Shown piece after piece: positions 4,700-10,628 of a DNA stretch of 11,379 bases. Under the pieces are notes generated by a model. It searched no databases. It saw only the letters and a program-made list of their open reading frames with translations, and had not been told where the DNA came from. The position numbers and the translations under genes were made by a program. The stretch spans positions 1 to 11,379 of the forward strand of contig CAZZDA010000037.1 of NCBI GenBank assembly GCA_964652585.1. Direction: 5' to 3'. Each line of letters begins with the position of its first letter. Positions within the stretch are counted from its first letter, which is position 1. The stretch is from CAZZDA01 sp964652585 (GTDB lineage: Bacteria; Patescibacteriota; Patescibacteriia; UBA1544).

Positions 4700-5872
4700 A
4701 TGAAACGTGCAATTCCTCTTATCATAACACTTGTGTTTATAGGGAGCGGTCTTTGGATATTAGGGACATTGAAACCTCCTCGTCCAGGAAGCGGTGGAGA
4801 GGGCACAATTGACGTCCGTTCATTTTTTGACTTGTCCGAAAATTCTGAGCGCGAATTCTCGAAGACAGAAGCAGAGAGGGAAAAACGCATTACACAAAAA
4901 TCAAGCGTGTTTGCTGCAGCAAAGGATATTTCATCACCAGACGGCTTTATCAATACAGATGGTATAACACTTGAAGAGCATATTGGTAAGAATGTTGTCT
5001 TGATAGATTTTTGGACTTATTCGTGCATAAATTGCCAGAGAACATTGCCGTATCTTAATTCATGGCATGAAAAATATGGGGATAAGGGTTTGGTGATCAT
5101 TGGTATCCATACACCGGAATTTGAGTTTGAGAAGGAGTATGAAAATGTGCAGCGTGCGGTAGAACAATTTGATGTACGCTATCCCGTAGTCTTGGACAAT
5201 GACTTCTCTACCTGGCGTGCGTATAGGAATCAATATTGGCCAAGAAAATACTTGATAGATATTGATGGATTTATTGTCTATGACAATATTGGTGAAGGGG
5301 GATACGTGCAAACTGAAAAAAAGATCGTTGAGGCGTTGAATGAAAGAAGTGGGGTATTAGGTGCTGAAAGGGTTTTAAGGGACAAGGGCGAGCCAACAAA
5401 TGTTGATAACGTAAATTTTGGTAAAGTGGAAACACCGGAAATCTATTTGGGATATGGGCGTATGGAATATCTTGCAAACTTGCCATCACAAACGTGCTTT
5501 GGTAAAACGTGCGGTTTTGTTATGCCAAGCATTGTACAAGACAACGCTTTTGCATATGAGGGCGAGTGGCGTATTGAAGGAGAGCAAAGTATGCTTATTG
5601 GGGATGGAGGAGCTCTTGTACTAAATTTTTCTGCAAATAAAGTAAATCTTGTTGCCGGTACGGCGGGGGAGAGCGCGCAAGCGGAAATCTATCTTGATGG
5701 CATGCGTATAGAGGGAGAGGCGAGCGGCGCGCACGTACAAGAAGGGGTGGTCACTTTTGGTGCGCATGACCTTTATAATTTAGTTGATCTTCAGGGTAGC
5801 TATGGACGTCATGAACTTATGATTAAAATACTAGACTCGGGACTTGAGGTATTTGCTTTTACTTTTGGATGA
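4700..5872 (+). CDS. DipZ-type thioredoxin with C-terminal beta-sandwich domain
   Basis: A 390-residue extracytoplasmic thiol oxidoreductase. Residues 5-24 are an uncleaved anchor or signal, 25-75 a polar linker, and 80-215 a TlpA/redoxin-like domain with active site C109-I110-N111-C112 (FWTYSCINCQRT). The conserved strand LVIIGIHTPEFEFEK (131-145), VVLDNDFSTWRAYRN (163-177) and cis-Pro P181 (YWPRKYLID) follow. This run of motifs is that of the periplasmic thioredoxin part of mycobacterial DipZ. Residues 216-285 contain an extra cysteine pair (C266, C271), and 285-390 form a Gly-rich all-beta domain like the carbohydrate-binding-module-like domain at the DipZ C-terminus. In many bacteria CcdA and this protein are fused; here they are adjacent separate genes, so CcdA is the expected reductant. 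The msrA ATG begins one base after its stop. Confidence 0.92.
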   Translation: MKRAIPLIITLVFIGSGLWILGTLKPPRPGSGGEGTIDVRSFFDLSENSEREFSKTEAEREKRITQKSSVFAAAKDISSPDGFINTDGITLEEHIGKNVVLIDFWTYSCINCQRTLPYLNSWHEKYGDKGLVIIGIHTPEFEFEKEYENVQRAVEQFDVRYPVVLDNDFSTWRAYRNQYWPRKYLIDIDGFIVYDNIGEGGYVQTEKKIVEALNERSGVLGAERVLRDKGEPTNVDNVNFGKVETPEIYLGYGRMEYLANLPSQTCFGKTCGFVMPSIVQDNAFAYEGEWRIEGEQSMLIGDGGALVLNFSANKVNLVAGTAGESAQAEIYLDGMRIEGEASGAHVQEGVVTFGAHDLYNLVDLQGSYGRHELMIKILDSGLEVFAFTFG

Positions 5873-5873
5873 T

Positions 5874-6359
5874 ATGAAAAAAGCACAGTCAGAAAAAGCG
5901 ACGTTTGCGGCGGGGTGTTTTTGGGGTGTGGAGCAGTTTTTTCGCGCAGTACCCGGCGTGGTAGACGCGATTGTTGGCTATACCGGTGGACATACCGAAA
6001 ACCCTACCTATGAAAGCGTGTGTTTGCATACAACCGGACACGCGGAAGCGGTGGAGGTTACCTTTGATCCGTCAAAAGTTACCTATAAAGAACTGCTCAA
6101 GGTATTTTGGGAACATCATAACCCGACCACGCGCAACCGCCAAGGTCCGGATGTGGGCAATCAATATCGGTCTGCGGTGTTTTGTCATACAGAAGCGCAA
6201 AAAAACGAAGCGCTTGCAATGAAAGAAGAATTACAAAATAGTAGAAAGTTTTCTGCTCCTATTGTAACAGAAATTACTCCTGCGGGAATATTTACTAAAG
6301 CGGAAAAGTGTCATCAGCGCTACTTTGAAAAGAATGGCGGCGATGCGTGTCATATATAA
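5874..6359 (+). CDS. msrA: Peptide methionine-S-sulfoxide reductase MsrA
   Basis: MsrA reduces the S-epimer of methionine sulfoxide in proteins and free Met, using thioredoxin as electron donor. This 161-residue protein has the catalytic motif GCFWG at 14-18 with nucleophile C15, GYTGG (35-39), TGHAEAVEV (54-62), RQGPDVGNQYRS (89-100) and a C-terminal C159 that could resolve the sulfenic acid. The usual YHQ near the end reads CHQ (C146), adding a further possible resolving thiol. I chose the ATG at 5874, one base after the upstream stop, because an in-frame ATG at 5844 would add ten residues inside the preceding gene and the family begins just before the ATFAAGCFWG strand. No signal peptide is present, so it acts in the cytoplasm. 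It is tightly coupled to the DipZ-type gene before it and to msrB after it. Confidence 0.96.
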   Translation: MKKAQSEKATFAAGCFWGVEQFFRAVPGVVDAIVGYTGGHTENPTYESVCLHTTGHAEAVEVTFDPSKVTYKELLKVFWEHHNPTTRNRQGPDVGNQYRSAVFCHTEAQKNEALAMKEELQNSRKFSAPIVTEITPAGIFTKAEKCHQRYFEKNGGDACHI

Positions 6360-6370
6360 TCATATACACT

Positions 6371-6766
6371 ATGAGTGATAAGCAAGTTAAAAAAACAGAG
6401 GAAGAATTGCGAAAAAAACTGACACCCGAAGAATATGCAGTATTGCGCAAGAAAGGAACTGAGAAGCCTTGTTCCGGAAAATATGTTGCTATGAAAGAAG
6501 AGGGTATATATGCGTGCAAAGCATGTGGGAATACGCTTTTTTCTTCTGATACAAAATTTGATTCGGGAACCGGTTGGCCAAGTTTTGACAATGCTCTTGG
6601 AGGCGCGGTGGAATATGTTGCCGATAAGTCGCATGGTATGGAACGGACCGAGGTGGTGTGCGCCGCATGCGACTCGCACTTAGGGCATGTTTTTAATGAT
6701 GGTCCGACTGCGACCGGGAAACGATATTGTATTAACTCAGTATGTCTTATGCATACAAAAAGCTGA
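6371..6766 (+). CDS. msrB: Peptide methionine-R-sulfoxide reductase MsrB
   Basis: MsrB reduces the R-epimer of peptidyl methionine sulfoxide and complements MsrA. The 131-residue protein has a complete zinc site (C49-x2-C52 and C97-x2-C100), the family signature DSGTGWPSF (64-72), SHLGHVFNDGP (102-112) and the catalytic cysteine C120 in RYCINS (118-123). C125 and C34 are additional cysteines that could act in resolution. I took the ATG at 6371, 11 bases after the msrA stop; the in-frame ATG at 6347 lies inside msrA and adds an unlikely hydrophobic leader. No signal peptide is present. It is the last gene of the redox cassette. No terminator-like hairpin is evident before the next promoter, so the transcript may continue. 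Confidence 0.96.
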   Translation: MSDKQVKKTEEELRKKLTPEEYAVLRKKGTEKPCSGKYVAMKEEGIYACKACGNTLFSSDTKFDSGTGWPSFDNALGGAVEYVADKSHGMERTEVVCAACDSHLGHVFNDGPTATGKRYCINSVCLMHTKS

Positions 6767-6811
6767 TGGTGTATCTAGCGTACTACGGTGGTGGCGTATC
6801 CTGCATAGGGG

Positions 6812-6820
6812 TGGTATACT
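6812..6820 (+). promoter_or_regulatory. Extended -10 promoter for the SdpI-like gene
   Basis: TGGTATACT is an extended -10 element (TGN then TATACT at 6815-6820) with no good -35. The start would be near 6827, only about three bases before the ATG at 6830, so the transcript would be essentially leaderless. A small dyad (ATACTA at 6816-6821, TAGTAT at 6826-6831) spans the -10 and the start codon. Confidence 0.5.
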
Positions 6821-6829
6821 ATAGGTAGT

Positions 6830-7480
6830 ATGAACACAAAAGTTAGTAAAAGTATTATATTTACTGCTATTGCAATCTCTTTTGTAGTGGGTGCGTATGT
6901 GTATGACAGGGTTCCTGACCAAATTGCGTCCCATTGGAACGCGCAAGGGGAAGTTGATGGGTATCTCTCAAAGTTTTGGGGACTTTTTTTAATGCCTTTT
7001 GTACTTGTGTTCATGTATGGAATGTATGTATTGATTCCTAAAATTGATCCCTTGAGAAAAAATATAGAAAGCTTTCGACGGCAGTACAATGCTCTTATCG
7101 TGCTTATTGTGCTGTTTCTTTTTTATCTTTATCTGCTAACCATTTTGTGGAATGTAGGCATGAGATTTGATATGGGTCGAGCGATTATTCCGGCAATTGG
7201 CGTACTCTTCTTTTATATTGGCGTGATACTACGTTATGCAAAAAGGAATTGGTTTGTAGGGATTCGTACGCCATGGACGCTTTCCAGCGATATAGTATGG
7301 AATAAAACACATGCGCTTGGAAGTACGTTGTTTAAGGTAGCGGGTATTATTGCGCTACTGAGTATATTTTTTCCGCGATATTCTTTTGTGATGACCATTG
7401 TGCCTATACTCTTATTTACGCTCTATCTTGTAGTATATTCATATAGTGTGTTTTACAAGGAAGAAAAATCTCATGATTGA
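6830..7480 (+). CDS. SdpI-family membrane protein (DUF1648 plus SdpI domains)
   Basis: A 216-residue polytopic protein. The N-terminal DUF1648 signature is clear: after a first helix (8-25), VPDQIASHWNAQGEVDGYLSK (28-48) carries the conserved Pro, HWN and G-x-x-DGY. Further helices lie at about 49-70, 86-108, 118-136, 164-182 and 186-207. The SdpI signature WFVGIRTPWTLSSDIVWNKTH (141-161) is intact. In Bacillus subtilis SdpI gives immunity to the SDP killing peptide and relays a signal to its repressor, but homologues are widespread without the toxin, and no sdpC-like gene is seen here. A role in envelope protection or signalling is the most that can be inferred. It probably has its own promoter, and the microprotein gene follows six bases after its stop. 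Confidence 0.9.
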   Translation: MNTKVSKSIIFTAIAISFVVGAYVYDRVPDQIASHWNAQGEVDGYLSKFWGLFLMPFVLVFMYGMYVLIPKIDPLRKNIESFRRQYNALIVLIVLFLFYLYLLTILWNVGMRFDMGRAIIPAIGVLFFYIGVILRYAKRNWFVGIRTPWTLSSDIVWNKTHALGSTLFKVAGIIALLSIFFPRYSFVMTIVPILLFTLYLVVYSYSVFYKEEKSHD

Positions 7481-7486
7481 TAATAC

Positions 7487-7561
7487 ATGTTTCTCATAGT
7501 AATTTTAGGCACCTTACTTTTATTTGGTGTTGCTGCATACTTTCTCGTACTACAAAAGTAG
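7487..7561 (+). CDS. 24-residue single-helix membrane microprotein (putative)
   Basis: An ATG six bases after the SdpI-like gene opens a 24-codon frame encoding MFLIVILGTLLLFGVAAYFL followed by VLQK and TAG. Residues 2-22 form one uninterrupted hydrophobic helix with a short basic end, like known small membrane peptides that modify a larger membrane partner. The close spacing suggests co-transcription with the SdpI-like gene. There is no Shine-Dalgarno sequence and no homology evidence, so chance cannot be excluded. Confidence 0.45.
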   Translation: MFLIVILGTLLLFGVAAYFLVLQK

Positions 7562-7564
7562 GAT

Positions 7565-7600
7565 AAAAAAGTTGTACCACGCTAATTTTGTAACTTTTTT
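7565..7600. terminator. Weak bidirectional A/T terminator-like dyad
   Basis: AAAAAAGTT (7565-7573) and AACTTTTTT (7592-7600) are perfect inverted complements around an 18-base loop. The stem is almost all A/T, so it is weak, but the position right after the microprotein stop and before the next promoter suits a transcription end. Confidence 0.4.
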
Positions 7601-7608
7601 GTACCTCC

Positions 7609-7637
7609 TTGACATATCTATAGTAAGGATATAGTAT
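7609..7637 (+). promoter_or_regulatory. Sigma70-type promoter of the dockerin-like gene
   Basis: A perfect -35 TTGACA (7609-7614), a 17-base spacer, and -10 TAGTAT (7632-7637). Transcription would start near 7644, giving a leader of about 39 nt that is T-rich just before the ATG. No Shine-Dalgarno sequence is present. Confidence 0.65.
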
Positions 7638-7682
7638 GTTTGTACTGATATAACTTAATTATTTACGTAAAAATGTTTTTTT

Positions 7683-8189
7683 ATGAAAAGAAAAATTCTT
7701 TGGCTCACACTTGTGTTTTCTCTGACTTTTGGTTCTTTTATTGGTATTGCTTCCGCAGACGAAGATCATGATAGCGATCTGGCTGTATTTGCCAGTTGCT
7801 TTTTCCAAGTACCGGAAGGTATATGTGTAAACGCGGATTTCAATAATGATAAATTTATAAATTTTCTTGACCTGGGTATCTTTGCTTCTGCGCAGCAGTT
7901 TGATCTTGATGGCGATGGTAAGGTTACCTATGATAGAGATGAAGACAGCGACTTAACGGTTTTTGCCAGTTGTTTTTTTCAGGCACCGGAAGGGATGTGC
8001 ATGAAAGCCGATTTTAACAACGATAATTTTATTAATTTTTCTGATTTGGGAATCCTTAGATCTTCCTTAAGATTTGATCTCAATGGTGATGGTAAAGTTA
8101 CTTTTGATATGGAGGATAACGAAGAAGACAGCGAAGATGAAGAAGGTGAAGACGATGAGGATGAAGAAGACGAATTAGAAACTAAGTAG
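7683..8189 (+). CDS. Secreted two-repeat dockerin/EF-hand-like protein with acidic tail
   Basis: A 168-residue exported protein. Residues 1-25 are a Sec signal peptide (MKRK, hydrophobic core, then a likely cleavage near ASA-DE). Two tandem repeats of period 58 follow (about 30-87 and 88-145). Each has a Cys pair (C39/C48 and C97/C106), a calcium-loop-like ADFNNDxFINFxDLGI (51-66 and 109-124), and a second loop FDLDGDGKVTYD or FDLNGDGKVTFD (73-84 and 131-142). Paired D-x-N/D-x-D loops are the hallmark of dockerin type I modules. The tail (143-168) is almost entirely Glu/Asp. No cohesin or glycoside hydrolase is nearby, so a cellulosome role is not supported; calcium binding at the cell surface is the modest inference. 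It has its own promoter and a strong terminator. Confidence 0.85.
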   Translation: MKRKILWLTLVFSLTFGSFIGIASADEDHDSDLAVFASCFFQVPEGICVNADFNNDKFINFLDLGIFASAQQFDLDGDGKVTYDRDEDSDLTVFASCFFQAPEGMCMKADFNNDNFINFSDLGILRSSLRFDLNGDGKVTFDMEDNEEDSEDEEGEDDEDEEDELETK

Positions 8190-8206
8190 GTAGAATAAAC
8201 ATATAT

Positions 8207-8238
8207 AAAAAAGCCCCGCCTTTAAAGAGCGGGGTTTT
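8207..8238 (+). terminator. Strong intrinsic terminator
   Basis: CCCCGC (8214-8219) pairs with GCGGGG (8229-8234) around a nine-base loop, with AAAAAA on the left (8207-8212) and TTTT on the right (8235-8238). It lies 17 bases after the dockerin-like gene and is the clearest intrinsic terminator in the window. Confidence 0.9.
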
Positions 8239-8255
8239 AAATATAAGCATAAGTT

Positions 8256-8283
8256 TTGTGCGGGCAATGGAGTGTGCTATGCT
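8256..8283 (+). promoter_or_regulatory. Possible promoter for the histidine phosphatase
   Basis: TTGTGC (8256-8261), a 16-base spacer and TATGCT (8278-8283), the latter preceded by TGC to make an extended -10. The start would fall near 8290, about 24 nt before the ATG at 8314. A promoter is expected here because a strong terminator lies just upstream. Confidence 0.4.
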
Positions 8284-8313
8284 GTAGCAATATCATTTAG
8301 CATCATACTAATT

Positions 8314-8955
8314 ATGCGTGTATATTTTGTGAGACATGGGGAAAGCGATTCCAATACAAAAGGCATACATCTTGGAGAAGATGTAGCATTATCAGTTAAT
8401 GGAAAAAAACAAGCTACTCTTTTAGCGCAACGACTTGCCAAAATACCATTAGACGCTGTCATCACCAGCTCATATCCCAGAGCGATAGAAACCGCAGAAA
8501 TAATCAACAAGACTATCAAAAAGCCTCTGGAAGTCATAAAACATATTGTAGAAAGAAAATACCCTTCTGAAATTATTGGTAAGAGTTGGGGCGATCCACA
8601 TGTAAAGAATATCATTCAAACCATTATGGATAATTTTCATGTACCGGGCTGGAAGTATGCCGATGAAGAAAGTTTTGAAGAAATCAAACATCGGGCACTT
8701 ACGTTTCTCACACAACTGCAAAAACGAAAAGAAAATAACATTCTCGTGGTATCTCATGGCAAGTACATCAAAACATTGCTTGCGTGTATGCTACTTGGCA
8801 ATGAACTTACGCCGCAACAACTTCTCAAATTCATGTATGGTACAGTTTTGAAAAATACCGGTATCACACTTTGTGTGCATGAAAAAGAGGATACCGAGAC
8901 TGCGTCCAAAGGATGGCATCTTATAACCTGGAGCGATCATGCGCATTTAGGATGA
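8314..8955 (+). CDS. Histidine phosphatase superfamily (phosphoglycerate mutase-like)
   Basis: A 213-residue cytoplasmic phosphatase of the branch 1 histidine phosphatase superfamily. The RHG motif is R7-H8-G9-E10 (VRHGES), where H8 is the phospho-accepting histidine. R56 in SSYPRAIETA (52-61) is the second conserved arginine, E80 is a plausible acid, and H148 in VVSHGKYIK (145-153) is the second catalytic histidine. All core residues are present, so it should be active. The substrate is not determined by these motifs; members act on sugar phosphates, nucleotides or phosphoproteins. I prefer the ATG at 8314, where MRVYFVRHGES is the canonical N-terminus. The in-frame ATG at 8272 would add 14 hydrophobic residues and overlap the likely promoter. 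It stands alone between a terminator and the AlkD gene. Confidence 0.93.
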   Translation: MRVYFVRHGESDSNTKGIHLGEDVALSVNGKKQATLLAQRLAKIPLDAVITSSYPRAIETAEIINKTIKKPLEVIKHIVERKYPSEIIGKSWGDPHVKNIIQTIMDNFHVPGWKYADEESFEEIKHRALTFLTQLQKRKENNILVVSHGKYIKTLLACMLLGNELTPQQLLKFMYGTVLKNTGITLCVHEKEDTETASKGWHLITWSDHAHLG

Positions 8956-9046
8956 AGTACATTGCTAGTTATGACGACACCATAATGAATTAAAGTGGGC
9001 GGGGGAACGAGAATTTTTATGGTGGCGGGTTAAAAAGAAATAGTGT

Positions 9047-9757
9047 ATGCAATTAAAACTTTCATCACTCAAAAAGGATCTGCGCTCGCAGGCAAGTAAG
9101 GAAAAAGCAAAAATACTTCAGCGGTTTTTTAAGACGGGACCTGGAGAGTATGGTGAGGGCGACGTCTTTTTAGGAGTGACGGTACCAAAAGTAAGAAGTG
9201 TTGCGAGACAGTACCTCAAACTGCCATTTTCTGATGTGAAGAAATTACTTCAATCAAAAGTTCATGAGGAGCGTTTATGCGCACTACTTATTCTTGTTGA
9301 GAAGTTTGGGCAAGCGGATGCCAAAGAACAAAAACAATTATACGGTTTCTACTTGCTCAATACAAAGTACATTAACAATTGGGACTTGGTTGACCTCTCG
9401 GCTGATAAGATCGTTGGTACGTATCTTATGGACAAGCCGAAAAGCATTCTTACAAAACTCGCACACTCAAAAAATATGTGGGAGCGGCGAATTGCCATCA
9501 TTGCGACATTTCGCTTTATCAAAAACAACCAATTTAATAAAACATTAAAAATTGCAAAACTGCTTTTATACGATGAACATGATCTTTTGCACAAAGCGGT
9601 AGGATGGATGTTGCGTGAAGTTGGTAAGCGATCACTTGAAACAGAAGAGGTATTTCTCCGCAAATACTATAAAAATATGCCGCGAACCATGTTGCGCTAC
9701 GCCATAGAACGATTTCAGGAAAAGAAAAGGCAAGCATATTTGAAAGGTAGAATCTAA
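9047..9757 (+). CDS. AlkD-family DNA alkylation-repair glycosylase
   Basis: AlkD-type proteins are HEAT-like repeat DNA glycosylases that excise positively charged alkylated bases such as 3-methyladenine and 7-methylguanine. The 236-residue length is usual for the family. Family signatures are visible: FLGVTVPKVR (41-50), EERLCALLILVEKF (74-87) and YINNWDLVDLSADKI (108-122), followed by MWERRIAIIATF (144-155). W112 and D116 correspond to the aromatic and catalytic Asp of Bacillus cereus AlkD (W109, D113), and R147/R148 to its R148, so the active site seems intact. The C-terminal run PRTMLRYAIERF (212-223) is also typical. The ATG at 9047 has no Shine-Dalgarno sequence. The 91-base gap before it contains a loose dyad (CACCATAA at 8978-8985, TTATGGTG at 9017-9024). 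The prepilin-like gene follows eight bases after its stop. Confidence 0.93.
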   Translation: MQLKLSSLKKDLRSQASKEKAKILQRFFKTGPGEYGEGDVFLGVTVPKVRSVARQYLKLPFSDVKKLLQSKVHEERLCALLILVEKFGQADAKEQKQLYGFYLLNTKYINNWDLVDLSADKIVGTYLMDKPKSILTKLAHSKNMWERRIAIIATFRFIKNNQFNKTLKIAKLLLYDEHDLLHKAVGWMLREVGKRSLETEEVFLRKYYKNMPRTMLRYAIERFQEKKRQAYLKGRI

Positions 9758-9765
9758 CAATCGCT

Positions 9766-9975
9766 ATGTACAATCAAAAAGGCTTTGCTCTTCTTGGACT
9801 TCTTATAGTTCTTACTATCATTGCACTGCTTGTTGGTGGTGTGCGGTACCGTCAAAAAAAATCAGAGGAGCGCGTGAGTCAAATTGGAGAAGGAATAGGA
9901 GCAGTTGAAAAAGCGGAAATGTTACACGAGATTTTTAACGAGAGAAATGCGGCGACACAAGAACAACCGCAATAG
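9766..9975 (+). CDS. Short prepilin-like membrane-anchored peptide
   Basis: A 69-residue protein beginning MYNQKGFALLGLLIVLTIIA, which resembles a class III (type IV prepilin) signal: basic Q-K-G6, F7, then one hydrophobic helix of about 19 residues. The glutamate normally at +5 of the mature pilin is a glycine (G11). Residues 29-69 are a charged, probably helical segment rich in Glu, Lys and Arg, without the usual pilin beta domain or cysteines. It may be a minor pseudopilin, a degenerate relic, or just a small single-pass protein. It starts eight bases after the AlkD-like gene and so probably shares its transcript. Convergent pcm lies downstream. Confidence 0.7.
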   Translation: MYNQKGFALLGLLIVLTIIALLVGGVRYRQKKSEERVSQIGEGIGAVEKAEMLHEIFNERNAATQEQPQ

Positions 9976-9984
9976 TACTACCTG

Positions 9985-10003
9985 TCCAACATCCGATGTT
10001 GGA
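9985..10003. other. Perfect 8-bp stem-loop between convergent genes
   Basis: TCCAACAT (9985-9992) and ATGTTGGA (9996-10003) form a perfect stem around CCG. It lies between the prepilin-like gene and the convergent pcm stop, where a two-way terminator is expected, but no T-run follows on either strand. Confidence 0.5.
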
Positions 10004-10017
10004 TATTGGGTGTGGGG

Positions 10018-10623
10018 TTAATGAATAAGAGGAACAAAGGCGAATCCTTCTACTACTTCAATTTTAGTTTTTGTTTGAGAAACTTTTTGCACTTTATGGA
10101 GTGCATGGTCAATAGGTATGATCATAACACCTTTCACTTTTAACTGGTCAAGTAATTCTCGTGGAATCGCATCACATGCGGCTGATACGAGTATTTTGTC
10201 GTAAGGCGCGTGTTGAGGATATCCTAGCTCTTCACTTGCCTGCATAATAGCGGAATTTTTTCTTTTATACTTTTTGATATTTTCTTTACTGAAACGTACA
10301 AGCTCTGGAACACGTTCTACACCGTATACTTTTCCTTTTGTACCAACAATATGTGCGAGTAGCGCTGTGGTCCATCCTGATCCTGACCCGACGTCAAGAA
10401 TTTTCTCTCCTTTTTTTGGCTGTAAGAGTTCAAACATAATAGCAACGGTTGTTGGTTGAGAAATAGTTTGTTTGTATCCAATAGGAAGAGAGGTGTCAAG
10501 ATAGGCGTCGTCTTGGTATTCGGACAACACAAAATCTTTTCGGTCAATGCTCCGAAATGCCGTAATGATTCTTTTTGTGGTTAGTGTGCGTGTTGTTATG
10601 AGGTGTTGTACGAGAGAGGTCAT
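10018..10623 (-). CDS. pcm: Protein-L-isoaspartate O-methyltransferase
   Basis: Pcm methylates isoaspartyl residues formed by spontaneous deamidation or isomerisation, starting their conversion back to aspartate. This 201-residue protein has the family-specific loop GYKQTISQPTTVAIM (49-63) with S55 in the active-site region. The SAM motif I is ILDVGSGSGWTTALLA (75-90), where the usual Tyr after GSG is Trp (W84). E103 (VYGVE) is the ribose-binding acid, YDKILVSAAC (141-150) follows, and the C-terminal FAFVPL (194-199) is typical. It is slightly shorter than the E. coli enzyme, and no segment seems missing. It starts five bases after the end of the interrupted prepilin gene on the same strand, so the two are probably co-transcribed; the early stop in that gene leaves about 185 bases of untranslated RNA just before pcm. 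Confidence 0.94.
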   Translation of the reverse strand: MTSLVQHLITTRTLTTKRIITAFRSIDRKDFVLSEYQDDAYLDTSLPIGYKQTISQPTTVAIMFELLQPKKGEKILDVGSGSGWTTALLAHIVGTKGKVYGVERVPELVRFSKENIKKYKRKNSAIMQASEELGYPQHAPYDKILVSAACDAIPRELLDQLKVKGVMIIPIDHALHKVQKVSQTKTKIEVVEGFAFVPLIH

Positions 10624-10628
10624 ATACT

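Noticed and set aside
5844..5873. Upstream start of msrA inside the DipZ-type gene
   Set aside because: It adds residues foreign to the family; the ATG one base after the previous stop is a normal coupled start.
8272..8313. Upstream extension of the histidine phosphatase from the ATG at 8272
   Set aside because: The extra 14 residues precede a canonical MRVYFVRHGES start and overlap the likely promoter.
9996..10028. Mini-frame reading MLDIGCGVNE, like methyltransferase motif I
   Set aside because: Only ten codons, starting in the right arm of a perfect stem-loop; most likely coincidence, though a vestige cannot be excluded.
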